DNA from: Symbiodinium natans
Lineage: Eukaryota > Sar > Dinophyceae > Suessiales > Symbiodiniaceae
Direction: 5' to 3'
DNA: 64,000 nucleotides
Assembly: GCA_905221605.1 (NCBI GenBank)
Contig: CAJNDS010002822.1
Location: forward strand, 1 to 64,000
Shown: positions 32,336 to 41,435 of the stretch, piece by piece
Layout: the number at the start of each line of letters is the position of its first letter
Position numbering within the stretch: position 1 is the first letter of the stretch
Made by a program: the position numbers and the translations under genes
Notes under the pieces: model-generated
Database searches by the model: none
Told to the model about the DNA's origin: nothing
The model's input: only the letters and a program-made list of their open reading frames with translations

Positions 32336-33760
32336 ATGGGAAAAGGAGGGAAGAAAGGACACGGCAAATCCAAAGGCCTCAAAGGCAAGCAATCAAGATT
32401 GCCACAAGAAGAGCTGGATGCAGCATGGGAGGTGAACATGGAAAGAAGCGCGCGAGATCTCCCTACAAAAAGCCCCGGCTCGATCTCCAGGAGTAAAGCA
32501 AGGAGCCACGCTAGGCATCTTGCCTTAGCGGAAAGCGATGCGCGTTTCCGGGCAAACTCAACACCTCGCCCTACACCACCTGCTCCTCCGCCAAGCAGGC
32601 GAGGACAGGAGGAAGACGTGCCCGAAGATCCTTCGGATGAAACCCAGGAGTGGCGCTCCGATCAGCTTTCCCCCTGGGAACGAAGGGTCAAGTTAAGAAG
32701 CTCCTCTGCTTCAAGCGGGCACAGAAGGGAAGAGGTTCTCTCCCGAAATGAGGCTCCTCTGCTAAGCTCCTCCTCATTGAACCCTGGGCACCCTGTCGCC
32801 CACGCGGAGGTTGAGGATCTCACCTCTCTTCTTGACCCCGCAAGCATTCCCGAGAGCTCAGGGCGGCCCCAGGACAACGAAGCATCCGAGGCAAACCCTC
32901 AGACAGTTAGGGCGACTAGTTCAGGAAGAAGCGCCGCAGTGGCAGCAGGCGCGCGTCAGAGGGCAGACCCACAGGAAGCCGCGTTACACTTTCAAGGCCA
33001 GTGGAAGGCACACCGCGGCAAGCCAAAGGAGCCTCTGCATTATCTTCCTGTCAACCTGGTCATGATCCATGACGTCACCCACAGCCTCCAGGTTCGGGAC
33101 ACCATGGATCTGACTATGCTCATGTTCGGCCGTACGCGAGTAGCCTATGTAGCCGAATCGGCTCCCCTGGTGTGGAAATTTTCGGATGAAAGCCAAGCCG
33201 AAGAAGAGCGTATCAGTAATATCTTTCCCCGGTTAACGGCGAAGGTCTACTGGTATGGGCTTGTGCGCGTCCGCCTGCTGTGGCAGGGTGGAGAGCAGGT
33301 GTTTCCATTTTACATGTCGCTGCAGGAGCGATGTGTTCCAGGGGTTGAGGTTCTCACCCGATTCGGCGCGGGAAGCCAGAGTTGCTTCCAGTTCTTGTGC
33401 TACATGGCCATCATTTTGGCCTTTCTTCGAGCCGAAGGGTGGACCCTCCGCGATTTGGGGCCGCTAAATGTAGCCGTGAGTCGTACCACGGCAAATTCCC
33501 CCTATCCGAGGCTCATTTTCACGAACGAATGGACATGGGAAGGCAAAGAAGCCAAACACAGCTGGACAGGCTTTTGGGCGCTTGTGGCGGATTTCAGCCC
33601 TTCACGCCAAGGCTGGCTTCGTGACAAGCTCAGACACGTTGGCGTATACCCTAGGTGGTGCGCGGAAACGCTGTTAATGGAGTGTCAGCCCTTCTGGAGC
33701 CATCTCAGCGAACAGGGCATTATCGACTCGGGAGGGCCCCGTTTCAGTGATCTGCGATGA
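32336..33760 (+). CDS. LINE fourth ORF with a degenerate kinase-like domain
   Basis: A 474-residue protein starting at ATG 32336, placed TGA-GCT-ATG after the RT ORF, which suggests coupled re-initiation. The N-terminus is very basic (GKGGKKGHGKSKGLKGKQ), and residues to ~235 are disordered and Ser/Pro-rich. Residues ~240-400 read like a protein-kinase-like fold: PLVWKF (VAIK-like strand), an EEER helix, FYMSLQERCVPG (hinge-like), an Ile/Leu helix, then LRDLGPLNVAVS in the place of HRDLKPEN, and LIFTNEW where DFG would be. The DFG aspartate is missing, so catalysis is doubtful. An accessory ORF after RT is unusual for LINEs. The protein at 41428-42897 in element 1 has the same fold plan. No function can be assigned. 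Confidence 0.6.
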   Translation: MGKGGKKGHGKSKGLKGKQSRLPQEELDAAWEVNMERSARDLPTKSPGSISRSKARSHARHLALAESDARFRANSTPRPTPPAPPPSRRGQEEDVPEDPSDETQEWRSDQLSPWERRVKLRSSSASSGHRREEVLSRNEAPLLSSSSLNPGHPVAHAEVEDLTSLLDPASIPESSGRPQDNEASEANPQTVRATSSGRSAAVAAGARQRADPQEAALHFQGQWKAHRGKPKEPLHYLPVNLVMIHDVTHSLQVRDTMDLTMLMFGRTRVAYVAESAPLVWKFSDESQAEEERISNIFPRLTAKVYWYGLVRVRLLWQGGEQVFPFYMSLQERCVPGVEVLTRFGAGSQSCFQFLCYMAIILAFLRAEGWTLRDLGPLNVAVSRTTANSPYPRLIFTNEWTWEGKEAKHSWTGFWALVADFSPSRQGWLRDKLRHVGVYPRWCAETLLMECQPFWSHLSEQGIIDSGGPRFSDLR

Positions 33761-34017
33761 GCCAGAAGGTGAGTTTCTCCCTGAGCTGCGGCGAGAATCT
33801 TGTCAAGTCTGTAAAGACTCTGAGGGATGGTGAGGTTCTCCCTGCCCGTAGCTCTTCCCGTAGCATCTCGGATGCCTTCATAAGCACGGCCGTGTTTAGC
33901 AGGCCAAGGCATTCCCGAGAGTAGTTGTTCTCACGTTTCACCTTAACTCCCGGGACTTTGGTCCCGAAGAGCCTAATTGGCTAGCGACTTAGCCCGCTTT
34001 CGAGTGATATATGTGAC

Positions 34018-35540
34018 CAGGCAACAGTGATTGGCTAGTGTGTGGCTTTGAAGACTTGGAAGACGTCCCCTGGGAGGTCTGACCTAATCCGGCCCCAACC
34101 CACCCAAATTGCAGGAGCTATGCCCTGCCAGAATCAAGGGTGAGATGCTCACCCTCCGGAATCCCTTTGTCACGGGTGAAGCTTCTCCCCGTCCAATCAG
34201 CGACGGTCCTGTGAGTCCGTTCCCAAACTGAGAGTGCCATAGGGCACCACGGAGAATCTTGCATAGAATTGGATCATTTAATGATCGCATAAGGATGCAG
34301 GTTGTAAGAATGCAAGCAGAAGTGCTCAGTCCCGGCACGTACCCAGATCCATCCGTCGGAATATTTTCGCAGTTGTTCCGATGGACACCCTGCAGGACAG
34401 GCCGCCTCGATGCGGCTTTTGTTCAGCCTGACACCGGTTCGGCCCCTTTGCTCGGTCTGTGCAGCAGACCGCTGGACCGGGTTTTCGGGCTCAGGTGCTT
34501 GTGGGCCTTCCACAGGCCCAACACGGGGTTCTCGCAAACACAGTGCACGAAAGGATAACGTTAGAACCGCACCCTGAAGATCCTCACTGGTTGATGAGGG
34601 GAGGGAGGGCGCTGAGGTGTGGCAGGAACGGACGAGGATCCTAGTACGCCGACCGTATGAGGTTTAGGGCATTTCCCTGCATCAGTTTGGGGTTACCCGT
34701 GTTTGGCCTGTCGAGGATCTCCTTTGAGATTCCTGCAGGGTGCTGTTGTTTCTCTCCGGGTGGTGCAAGCCCATCTTGGAGGAAGCCTAGCGGCAGGCGT
34801 TGTTGTTAGGGACCAATGCTTGGCTGACAGACAGCCAGAGGCACCAGATTGTGGAGGTTAAAGGCTGTGGCTCGGTGCCTGAAAGCCTGCCCAACTGAGC
34901 TGCCCAAATCAACCAAGCCCTCCCTGCGTGCAAGTGGTATGGGCTCCTTGGAGCCGCTGAGGTTGAACCAGTTAGTAAGAGCGAGAAAGCTGGTTCCCCT
35001 CCCTGGTGAGTAAGTGCGAGAAAGCCAGGTCAGCAAACGGGGCTAACAGGAGCTCAGTGCTGCTGCGGCATGAGTTCCTGGGGCCTAGGTTAGTAAGGGC
35101 GAGAAAGCCTAGGCCTGTGCCGGAGGTTGGCGACTTTGCCAAGCCACTTGCGTTCAGTTTAGTACAGGCATGCCCATGTATCGGTTCCAGACCTTCTGCC
35201 TTTTCTGAGTGAGCCGGAAGTGGGTGAGTTTCTCCCCTGTACTGGCAGGGCTGATAGGGTAGGCAGTACAGACCAGGCAGTTCAACCTGCAGAACATTTT
35301 GCCTAGGGCTTTGTACAGTGCCAAACCAGTGAGTAGCCGTAGGCCGCCGAGCTTCTCGCGGAACTGGTTAGGCCCTTTTTCTTCTCTCGGTGCTCCCTGC
35401 ACATAGTACGGCCGTGTCAAGCAGGCCAAGGACACCTCGAGAGTCCCTTTTCCGTGCATAGTTAATACCTACCGGAACTCCGGTTCCGAAGAGCCTAACC
35501 TGGCTAGCGACTCAGGCCGCTTTCGAGTGATATATGTGAC
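34018..35540 (+). repeat. 5'-truncated array unit after the LINE
   Basis: This begins with a match to the end of the 305-codon ORF (CAACAGTGATTGGCTAGTGTGTGG, equivalent to about 1068 of unit 1) and runs through the whole non-coding part to the standard tail ending at 35540. It is more diverged than the array copies. A loss of the 5' end is the usual outcome of incomplete target-primed reverse transcription. It keeps the serial hairpins; its third stem is GGCCTAGG/CCTAGGCC, a compensated version of GGCCTAAG/CTTAGGCC in unit 4. A perfect GGGTGAG-ATG-CTCACCC hairpin lies at about 34139. Confidence 0.85.
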
Positions 35541-36284
35541 CCTCCTAGTTTCCCAGTTGACACGTGATGTGCACTTGAGTTGTCTGCTATGAGTGTGAAG
35601 CATAGGCACGAGGACATGTCAGGCAGTGCAGATTTCTTTTGGCTTGGTGAGACCTTGTTTTGAGTGGGAAGAACCGTTTTCTGTTCGTTTTCTCGAAACT
35701 CGTTTGTCGGAACTCGTTTCCTGTTTGTGACCTGGTATTTGGTGACCAGAAGTGACTCAAGCCAGTTTAGGTCTGCACAGAGCTCAGCAGAGCACCTAAG
35801 AGGTGCTAGGAACCTACCCACAGTGTTTAGGAGTAGAAGTTCCATGGCTGAGTGTTTTCACCTGAAGTACCTTTGTTTTCCCATGTCTGGCAGACAGTGT
35901 TTGAAGCTGGAGAGCCGTGCTCGCATTGGCTCAAGACGAGCGGAGCTCGAGAAGCTGTGAACAGCGCAGTGAAAAGAGTCCGCACTTCGTGCTGTGAGGG
36001 TTGAGTGTAGTCTTGACCTGAGGTCCCTTAGGCCCCCGTAGCTGTGCCACGAGTTTCAACGTAGCCAGCCGTCGTTGAAGGCCCGTCACTGCCCAGGGAC
36101 CCTTAGAATGACAGGAATGACAAGAATGACAAAAACGGCGAAGTGCGAGAGCTCAGGCAAGCGTCATCTTAACACTTTTCATTTTGACGTTTTTACGTTT
36201 TTGAGACTTGTTTTGTTCTCCGAGCGTTGGTTCTGTCCAGGGGGCAGGCTCGATGTCAGTGGATGGCGCGGCGTTTCCCAACTA

Positions 36285-38120
36285 CCTTATTTGACAAAAT
36301 TGACATTTTATATGAGAGTAGTCAAGTTCCAAAATGCGATTTAGAGGCTCTAGGCCTTAACATGCAGGATTTCGCAAAATTGACAAAGCTGACACGACAT
36401 TTCACATCAGAGTTGTCAAGTTCCAAAAGTCATGGGTGAACGGTTGGGAGAAAACAAGGGAAGATACAATCACTGGAAGAGGATGGATGAGGAGAAGAGT
36501 GGGGCAGGTAAAGGGAAAGGATTCTAGGGTTTGTTGAGACTTGAGAATAAAAAGGTAACCATAGAAATACCAGGATAATACTGAGGCTAGAGACAACATA
36601 GAAGGGCAGTAAAGATACCTAAAAGTTCCTGGAAGGTTGTAAGGCTGTTAGGAGGGCAGCGAGGAGCAGTGAAGGGCTTTTGGGGGTCCTGGGCGGTTTA
36701 GAATGGCAGTGAGGAGCAGTGAAGGTCTCTAAGAGGGGTTTCGGAGGGCAGTGAAGAGCATTAAAGGATCTCTAAGAGGGGTTTGGAAGGGCAGTGAAGC
36801 CAAGTGATACAAACTTTCCTCTCTAGTTGGACTTGAACCTGCCGCCGAAAAAATGACAGCCGTCATTTCCGTCATTTCCGTCATCTCCGTCATTTCTGTC
36901 ATTTAAGCTCACTCTTGATGTGCAGCAGAGCACGTGTGGACTTTTGTTTCAAGAAATGTCATTTGTCATTTCTGTTATTTCCGTCATTTCTGTCAATTTC
37001 AAGGGGCTCATTCCGGCAGCCGAAACTTAGCCGGAGCTCATCTGGAGCTCATCTGGGGCTTAGCACGGGCTTAGCCGGGGTTTATTTGGGGCTCAACGGG
37101 GGGCGCGTACTCTTCTGCCTGTCCAATGTAAGAGCATGTGCAGGAAGAATACATGGAAAAATCTCGAGAGAAAAAAACGAGGCGTCAAAAACGTCAATTT
37201 TGTCAAACAAGATAGTTGGCGTATGGCGTGTCGGTCCGTCCAGTGTGCAAGCATGTACAGGAGAGGATGCATGGACTCTTTCTGATGTTAGACACCTTTT
37301 TTTTCCCCACCAGATCACAGCAAGTTAACACTGTTGACAGAATTGACACATTTAACAAAATTGTCAAGTTCCAAAATGCATCCACAGGGGTCGTAGCTTT
37401 TGTAAAAGGCAAGAGTGGACAAAATTGACAAAATTGACGCGCCAAATTTTCTTAAGAGCTTGCGGCGCATTGCACGTCGAAAGAGGGTCTTGACAGACAT
37501 TTTTTGAGCAAAACTCTCAAGCGCTGAAATGCGTCCACAGCTATGGGCCTTCCAAAAGATTTGACAAAATTGACAAAATTGACGTCAAATTTTCTGAGAT
37601 TGCGGCGCATTGAGTCTCTCTTGCACATTGATCGGGTGCTCTCCTCAGCTGTTCTTGGAATGCTTTTTACACAGATAAAAAAAAATCATTTTTATTGCTC
37701 AGCCAATTTTGTGGTTGCCCTTCTGGAGCTTCTTGGATTATCCGGGCTGCGACCTCCTTTTTTTGCACCCCAAAGCTCCAACACGACATTACTAGGCGAT
37801 TTTTTCGACGGATCGCTCGACTTTTCATTTTGTCCTTGAAGGGCAAATTTGCTTTGAGTCTGTGGTCTTGCTGCTCCATCTTTGTTTCGAGATTGGTTTT
37901 TTTAGCGTCAGAAGTGCAGGAATTCGATACAATTCATTCTGGCTCTAGATAGTCTCTGGAGGGTCAAAAAGGTGTCTACTGAAGAGAGAGCATGGCCGTG
38001 CCGGCCTATTTTGACAAATTGACAGAATTGACATTTTCCATCCAAAGCGTTAATTGTTATGGATCTACACGTTCTGTGGACCTTAAAAGGAACAGAAATT
38101 GACACAATTGACAAAATTTC
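36285..38120 (+). repeat. Clusters of a 9-bp AAAATTGAC motif
   Basis: Paired or triple copies occur near 36290, 36376, 37325, 37420, 37560, 38015 and 38098 (TTGACAAAATTGAC and variants). Several are followed or preceded by GTCAAGTTCCAAAATGC. The spacing is irregular, so this is a dispersed family and not a simple tandem array. Confidence 0.7.
36855..36990 (+). repeat. CCGTCATTT minisatellite
   Basis: Five or so near-consecutive copies of CCGTCATTT/CTGTCATTT at 36861-36905, with more at 36960-36995. It is the reverse complement of the AATGACRG-type copies at 36105-36135, so the two blocks could fold together as an inverted repeat about 750 bp apart. Confidence 0.7.
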
Positions 38121-38270
38121 TGGGCGATTCTCTCTGCGAACACTTTTTTTGGCCTACAGGGCAAATTTGATTTGGGTCTGTGGTCTTGCTGCTCCAAGAA
38201 TTCGATATGATTCATTCTGGCTCTGGATAGTCTCTGGAGGGTCAAAAAGGTGTTTACTTAATAGAGAGAG
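37840..38270 (+). repeat. Direct repeat pair
   Basis: GGGCAAATTTG followed by GTCTGTGGTCTTGCTGCTCC and, further on, ATTCATTCTGGCTCT and GTCTCTGGAGGGTCAAAAAG appears at about 37842-37990 and again, with an internal deletion, at about 38159-38262. An AATTGAC cluster lies just before the second copy. Confidence 0.7.
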
Positions 38271-39252
38271 ACAGCGTTATGCCGGGCGTTCAGGTTGTTA
38301 GTAGGAAGCGTACACACATCATATTACTACCTTTCGGGGCAAGAAATTCAGGGTGATTTCACATCCGTAAAAAGTGTGGGGTAAAAAACTGTACATGGGA
38401 TTAAAGCTGCGGCAACTAGAAAGCCGACCCATAATGTGGGGTTCTGCGGGGTACCAAAGTGAAGTACTTTCCAACCATTCTTCTGCCAAAGCAGTAAGAT
38501 GGAGTCTAGTTTGCAGAACTGTTTAATGGTATTAGACTGACCAGATTCGATCAGGCTTTCTGCTCTGCTGTTGCCCAGCAAGAATCTTTTTGCCTGGGCT
38601 TAAGTTTGCGCCAAGCCAAGAAAGAGCCAATCTTCCAACGCTTGGAATGGGCCACGGGGCAAAGATTCTGAAGCCCTGCACAGACTTGTAAGTGTGGCTT
38701 CTTCGCTTTTATGCAACAGGATGTTTGTTACAACCCATACAAAATTCTATCAGGCCTTTAAAAAGCTTTACTGTTTTCAAGATGAAAGCTTTAAGCACAC
38801 ATCTCCAGAAACACAACTTTGAGAAAGGGCCAATCTTGATGCTCTCTCAGCCTGCTTCCATTTTAGCAAAAGATTGTGTTTTAAAGCGATTTACGCTTGC
38901 AAGAAGACCAACTTGTTTAAAGACCGTTCTTGCAACATCGTAGCAGATTTGAGCACCTTAAGAGTTAAACTCTTACATTCACATTATGCGGTTTGCACTT
39001 GACTCGCACTCGACTCTTTTTACATGATAAAATAAGTCCGAGCACGGCTGGTGGATTTTGATCCATTCTGCAAGACACAAGACTGCTGTCATGTAAGTCC
39101 CCAGTGGCTGACCACCATGGAGCGCACGGAACAGGAAGTTTCCATGGCACTCCAACCTGCCTTGGCGAATGTGGTAAGGTGTACAACTTCTAGGCGCTTA
39201 AGCCCTGGCCCTGTTGTTAACCCGGCCGTCTTCTCTTGCCTTGCGAATGCTT

Positions 39253-39569
39253 ACTGTTCGCGAGCGAATTGTGTTTTATCGCTTGCTTCCAAAAATGCCC
39301 TGTGAAAAACGGTTTGCCGTTTTGTCACTGTTTGAAACCAAAAGTTTCGTGATGCGCATGTTCCCCACGCTCCACAATTGCCTGTTGCATGTTTTGCAAA
39401 TTCCTTGATCAGCAGTTTACAGGGTTGCAGTGGCTGTATGCAGTTTGTGCACTGCGCCTGGATGTCCAACATGCCATGCTTTGTGAAGCTAAAGGACGGC
39501 TGATATTTGCAACTTGATGCGTGTTCCTTGTCGTGCAGCACGGGCTCCATCGGGCCGTGAAAATTTGTC
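39253..39569 (+). repeat. Element 1 repeat A1 (left end)
   Basis: 317 bp matching A2 at 47075-47391; the only difference I noticed is GAAACC against GACACC. It begins ACTGTTCGCGAGCG and ends AAATTTGTC, after which the two copies diverge completely. Confidence 0.9.
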
Positions 39570-39836
39570 GTGTAAACGAGGTTGGGGCTTCAAACAGGTC
39601 TTTCTTCAACAGGCCCCATCCTCCAACCTTGGCCTTAGGCCCCGTGCAAGTTGCCTGCGTGAAGCAGGCAGCGGATGGGAGCTCGCCTCCGTGGGCAAGC
39701 CGCGCTGCGTTCCCCTGTGCACTTGGGGGCCTGCAAATCCGTGAGTCCTGCCAGGCGTGGCCCCTCCTCTTTCTGTTCCGGCTTCTGCTTGGGCGTGGCT
39801 TGCCTGTTGCTTCTCATCAGCCTTTGTTAGCCTCCC

Positions 39837-40025
39837 ATGGGGTCCACTTGTGGTCGTCGTGCTCCGGAACAGCCGCTCGTTGAGCAGGATCCCCCTATAC
39901 CGGCCTGTCAGCAGCTTTGTCAGCAGTGTGGTCGTAACGGGTGCATACGTTACCGTATCAACCACAACCACCATTGGTGCGCTCACTGCGTGATTGCCTG
40001 GTACTTGGCCGTCTACGACCGATAG
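39837..40025 (+). CDS. Element 1 small zinc-ribbon ORF, 62 aa
   Basis: A short protein from ATG 39837 with a compact cysteine/histidine set: CQQLCQQCGRNGC, then RINHNHHWCAHC. Two CxxC knuckles around a basic/aromatic loop suggest a zinc ribbon. The frame ends in TAG (40023-40025), and the very next codon is ATG in the same frame (TAGATGG), so the ORF at 40026 is either a readthrough extension or a directly coupled ORF. The first ORF of the LINE shows a similar plan (N-terminal ribbon, later single in-frame TAG). No homolog recognised. Confidence 0.5.
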   Translation: MGSTCGRRAPEQPLVEQDPPIPACQQLCQQCGRNGCIRYRINHNHHWCAHCVIAWYLAVYDR

Positions 40026-41435
40026 ATGGTGTTGCCTGGCTCAGCTGCGTCTCCGGACTTGCCCGTCCCTGCGGGTTCCGCGCCCCCTGCTGTGGCCCCT
40101 GTGTGCGTTGTTAAGCGCTTCAGGAAGAATCCCTCTGGGCAGTCTGCTTCGGTCAAAGGGGGAGGTTGTGCCAACGCCCAGGGAGATGCGCCGGTTGAGG
40201 GTGAGGCTTCAGAAGCTGTGGGCTTTGAGCCTGGTGAGCCTAGCTACCAAGCTGACGGTTTCCCGACAGGGCGTGCCAGCGCCCAGGCAGATGCTCTGGT
40301 TAAGGGTGAATCCACCATCCAAGCTCCAAAAGCTGTGGGCTCTGAGCCTGGTGAGCCTAGCTACCAGGCTGATGGTGTTCCGAAGGAGATGGGCAATGCT
40401 CAGTCATCACAGTCTCGTGATTCGCTACGTGGGAGTGATCCCGTTGATTTGGTGCCTAAGAAACCTGATGGCCAACCCGTGGTCCCAGAGCCTAAAGTCA
40501 GTGCGCCGGTTGGCAAGGCGATCGGATCCCATGTCCAAGCAGGCCCCGCCTGTATATCGCAGGCTCGTGCAACGCTACGTGGGAGTGAAGCCGAAGATTT
40601 GGTGCCCGTGAAACCTGATGGCGAAATGTTAGGTGATGGCGCGCGCGTGGGGTCCTCTCCTTCTGGCCAGCATAGTGATGCATTGCTTGCAACCCGTGCT
40701 GTTAGGGCTTGGTCTTCTGAGGCTTCCGGAATCCTTCACGAGACAGAGCGTCGTGCGCCTGGGCAAGTCGGGGTTCACCTAGGTAAGGGTGATGCCTTTG
40801 ATCCCCCAGACAGACCTCTTGGACTGCCAGTCAGGTATGATGTGTCGAGCGCACCTCAACGCACCCTACCCAGCTCGCCCCTTCAAGGTGTGGGAGATGC
40901 GGTGCCCGATCGTGAGGGTGCCTTCAAGACTTCGTCGAGGGAGGTGACAACGACGGCTAGGACCAAGTCCTCTCATAGGATTGAGTCCGAGCAAGCTGTC
41001 AGACTTGCGCCACCTGAATGCGTATCCAGGCCCGGAGTCCACCCGCAGAGTGATGTGAGCCCTGCGTCAAGTGTTTCGGATGCTGAAACTGTGGGTGCGC
41101 AATATCCCGAGGTGCAGCTGGGTTTCAATGTGAACCAGGTTGCCAGTGGTGGACCAGGCCACGGTCCAAGTGGACCTTGTGCCACGGGGAGGGAGGCCGG
41201 AACCTACAACAAGGCCTCAAGCGCTAGTGAGGCCACCACAGAGCCCACTGGCAATCCCCTTGGCAGCTCTGCCAAGTACGCTCAGCGGGTTATGGGCCCT
41301 CAGCTCGAGGCCCCCTCAGGTGCACTCAGCGCGTTCCCCCCAGGGGTGTCCAGATCTCTTAAGCTCGATGAGTCGAGTCCATCAGCCAAGGCTCCTGCTG
41401 CGGCAATGTGCGTCCGCCGGTGCGGTGATGGATGA
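40026..41435 (+). CDS. Element 1 low-complexity ORF with internal duplications, 469 aa
   Basis: Not recognised. The protein is Pro/Gly/Ser/Glu-rich and likely disordered throughout. Two internal duplications are clear: EPGEPSYQADG occurs twice (about residues 66-76 and 105-115), and a LRGS..DLVPxKPDG segment occurs twice (about 135-160 and 175-200). It begins right after the TAG of the zinc-ribbon ORF, and its TGA (41433-41435) overlaps the ATG of the next ORF (ATGGATGA). It could act as a linker or scaffold, but no function can be read from the sequence. Confidence 0.45.
   Translation: MVLPGSAASPDLPVPAGSAPPAVAPVCVVKRFRKNPSGQSASVKGGGCANAQGDAPVEGEASEAVGFEPGEPSYQADGFPTGRASAQADALVKGESTIQAPKAVGSEPGEPSYQADGVPKEMGNAQSSQSRDSLRGSDPVDLVPKKPDGQPVVPEPKVSAPVGKAIGSHVQAGPACISQARATLRGSEAEDLVPVKPDGEMLGDGARVGSSPSGQHSDALLATRAVRAWSSEASGILHETERRAPGQVGVHLGKGDAFDPPDRPLGLPVRYDVSSAPQRTLPSSPLQGVGDAVPDREGAFKTSSREVTTTARTKSSHRIESEQAVRLAPPECVSRPGVHPQSDVSPASSVSDAETVGAQYPEVQLGFNVNQVASGGPGHGPSGPCATGREAGTYNKASSASEATTEPTGNPLGSSAKYAQRVMGPQLEAPSGALSAFPPGVSRSLKLDESSPSAKAPAAAMCVRRCGDG

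Larger units (their letters stand above)
25216..34017 (+). mobile_element. LINE-type retrotransposon embedded in the array
   Basis: The element starts with a nearly complete dinoflagellate spliced leader directly after the tail of unit 10, and ends with the array-type tail (GAGTGATATATGTGAC) at 34017. Internally it has a leader (to 25800), ORF1, an AP-endonuclease ORF, an RT/RNase H ORF, a fourth ORF and a short 3' UTR (33761-34017). Its 5' ~100 bp and its 3' ~130 bp (from about 33888, GGCCGTGTTTAGCAGGCC) align with the array units; the body does not. There is no poly-A tail and no LTR. APE-RT-RNase H order with a CCHC knuckle is the standard non-LTR layout. All catalytic residues I can place in RT and RNase H are present, so the element may be recent, though a frame change lies between endonuclease and RT. 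Confidence 0.85.
35541..39248 (+). other. Gene-free region with short-motif repeats
   Basis: No convincing gene is visible on either strand. After the array tail the sequence is unique to about 36090, then filled with degenerate short repeats: GAATGACA-type at 36105-36135, ~45-60 bp GGCAGTGAGGAGCAGTGAAGG repeats at 36600-36795, CCGTCATTT repeats at 36855-36990, and clusters of AAAATTGAC between 36285 and 38120, often next to TCAAGTTCCAAAATGC. The part from 38280 to 39248 shows nothing I can name. Confidence 0.6.
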
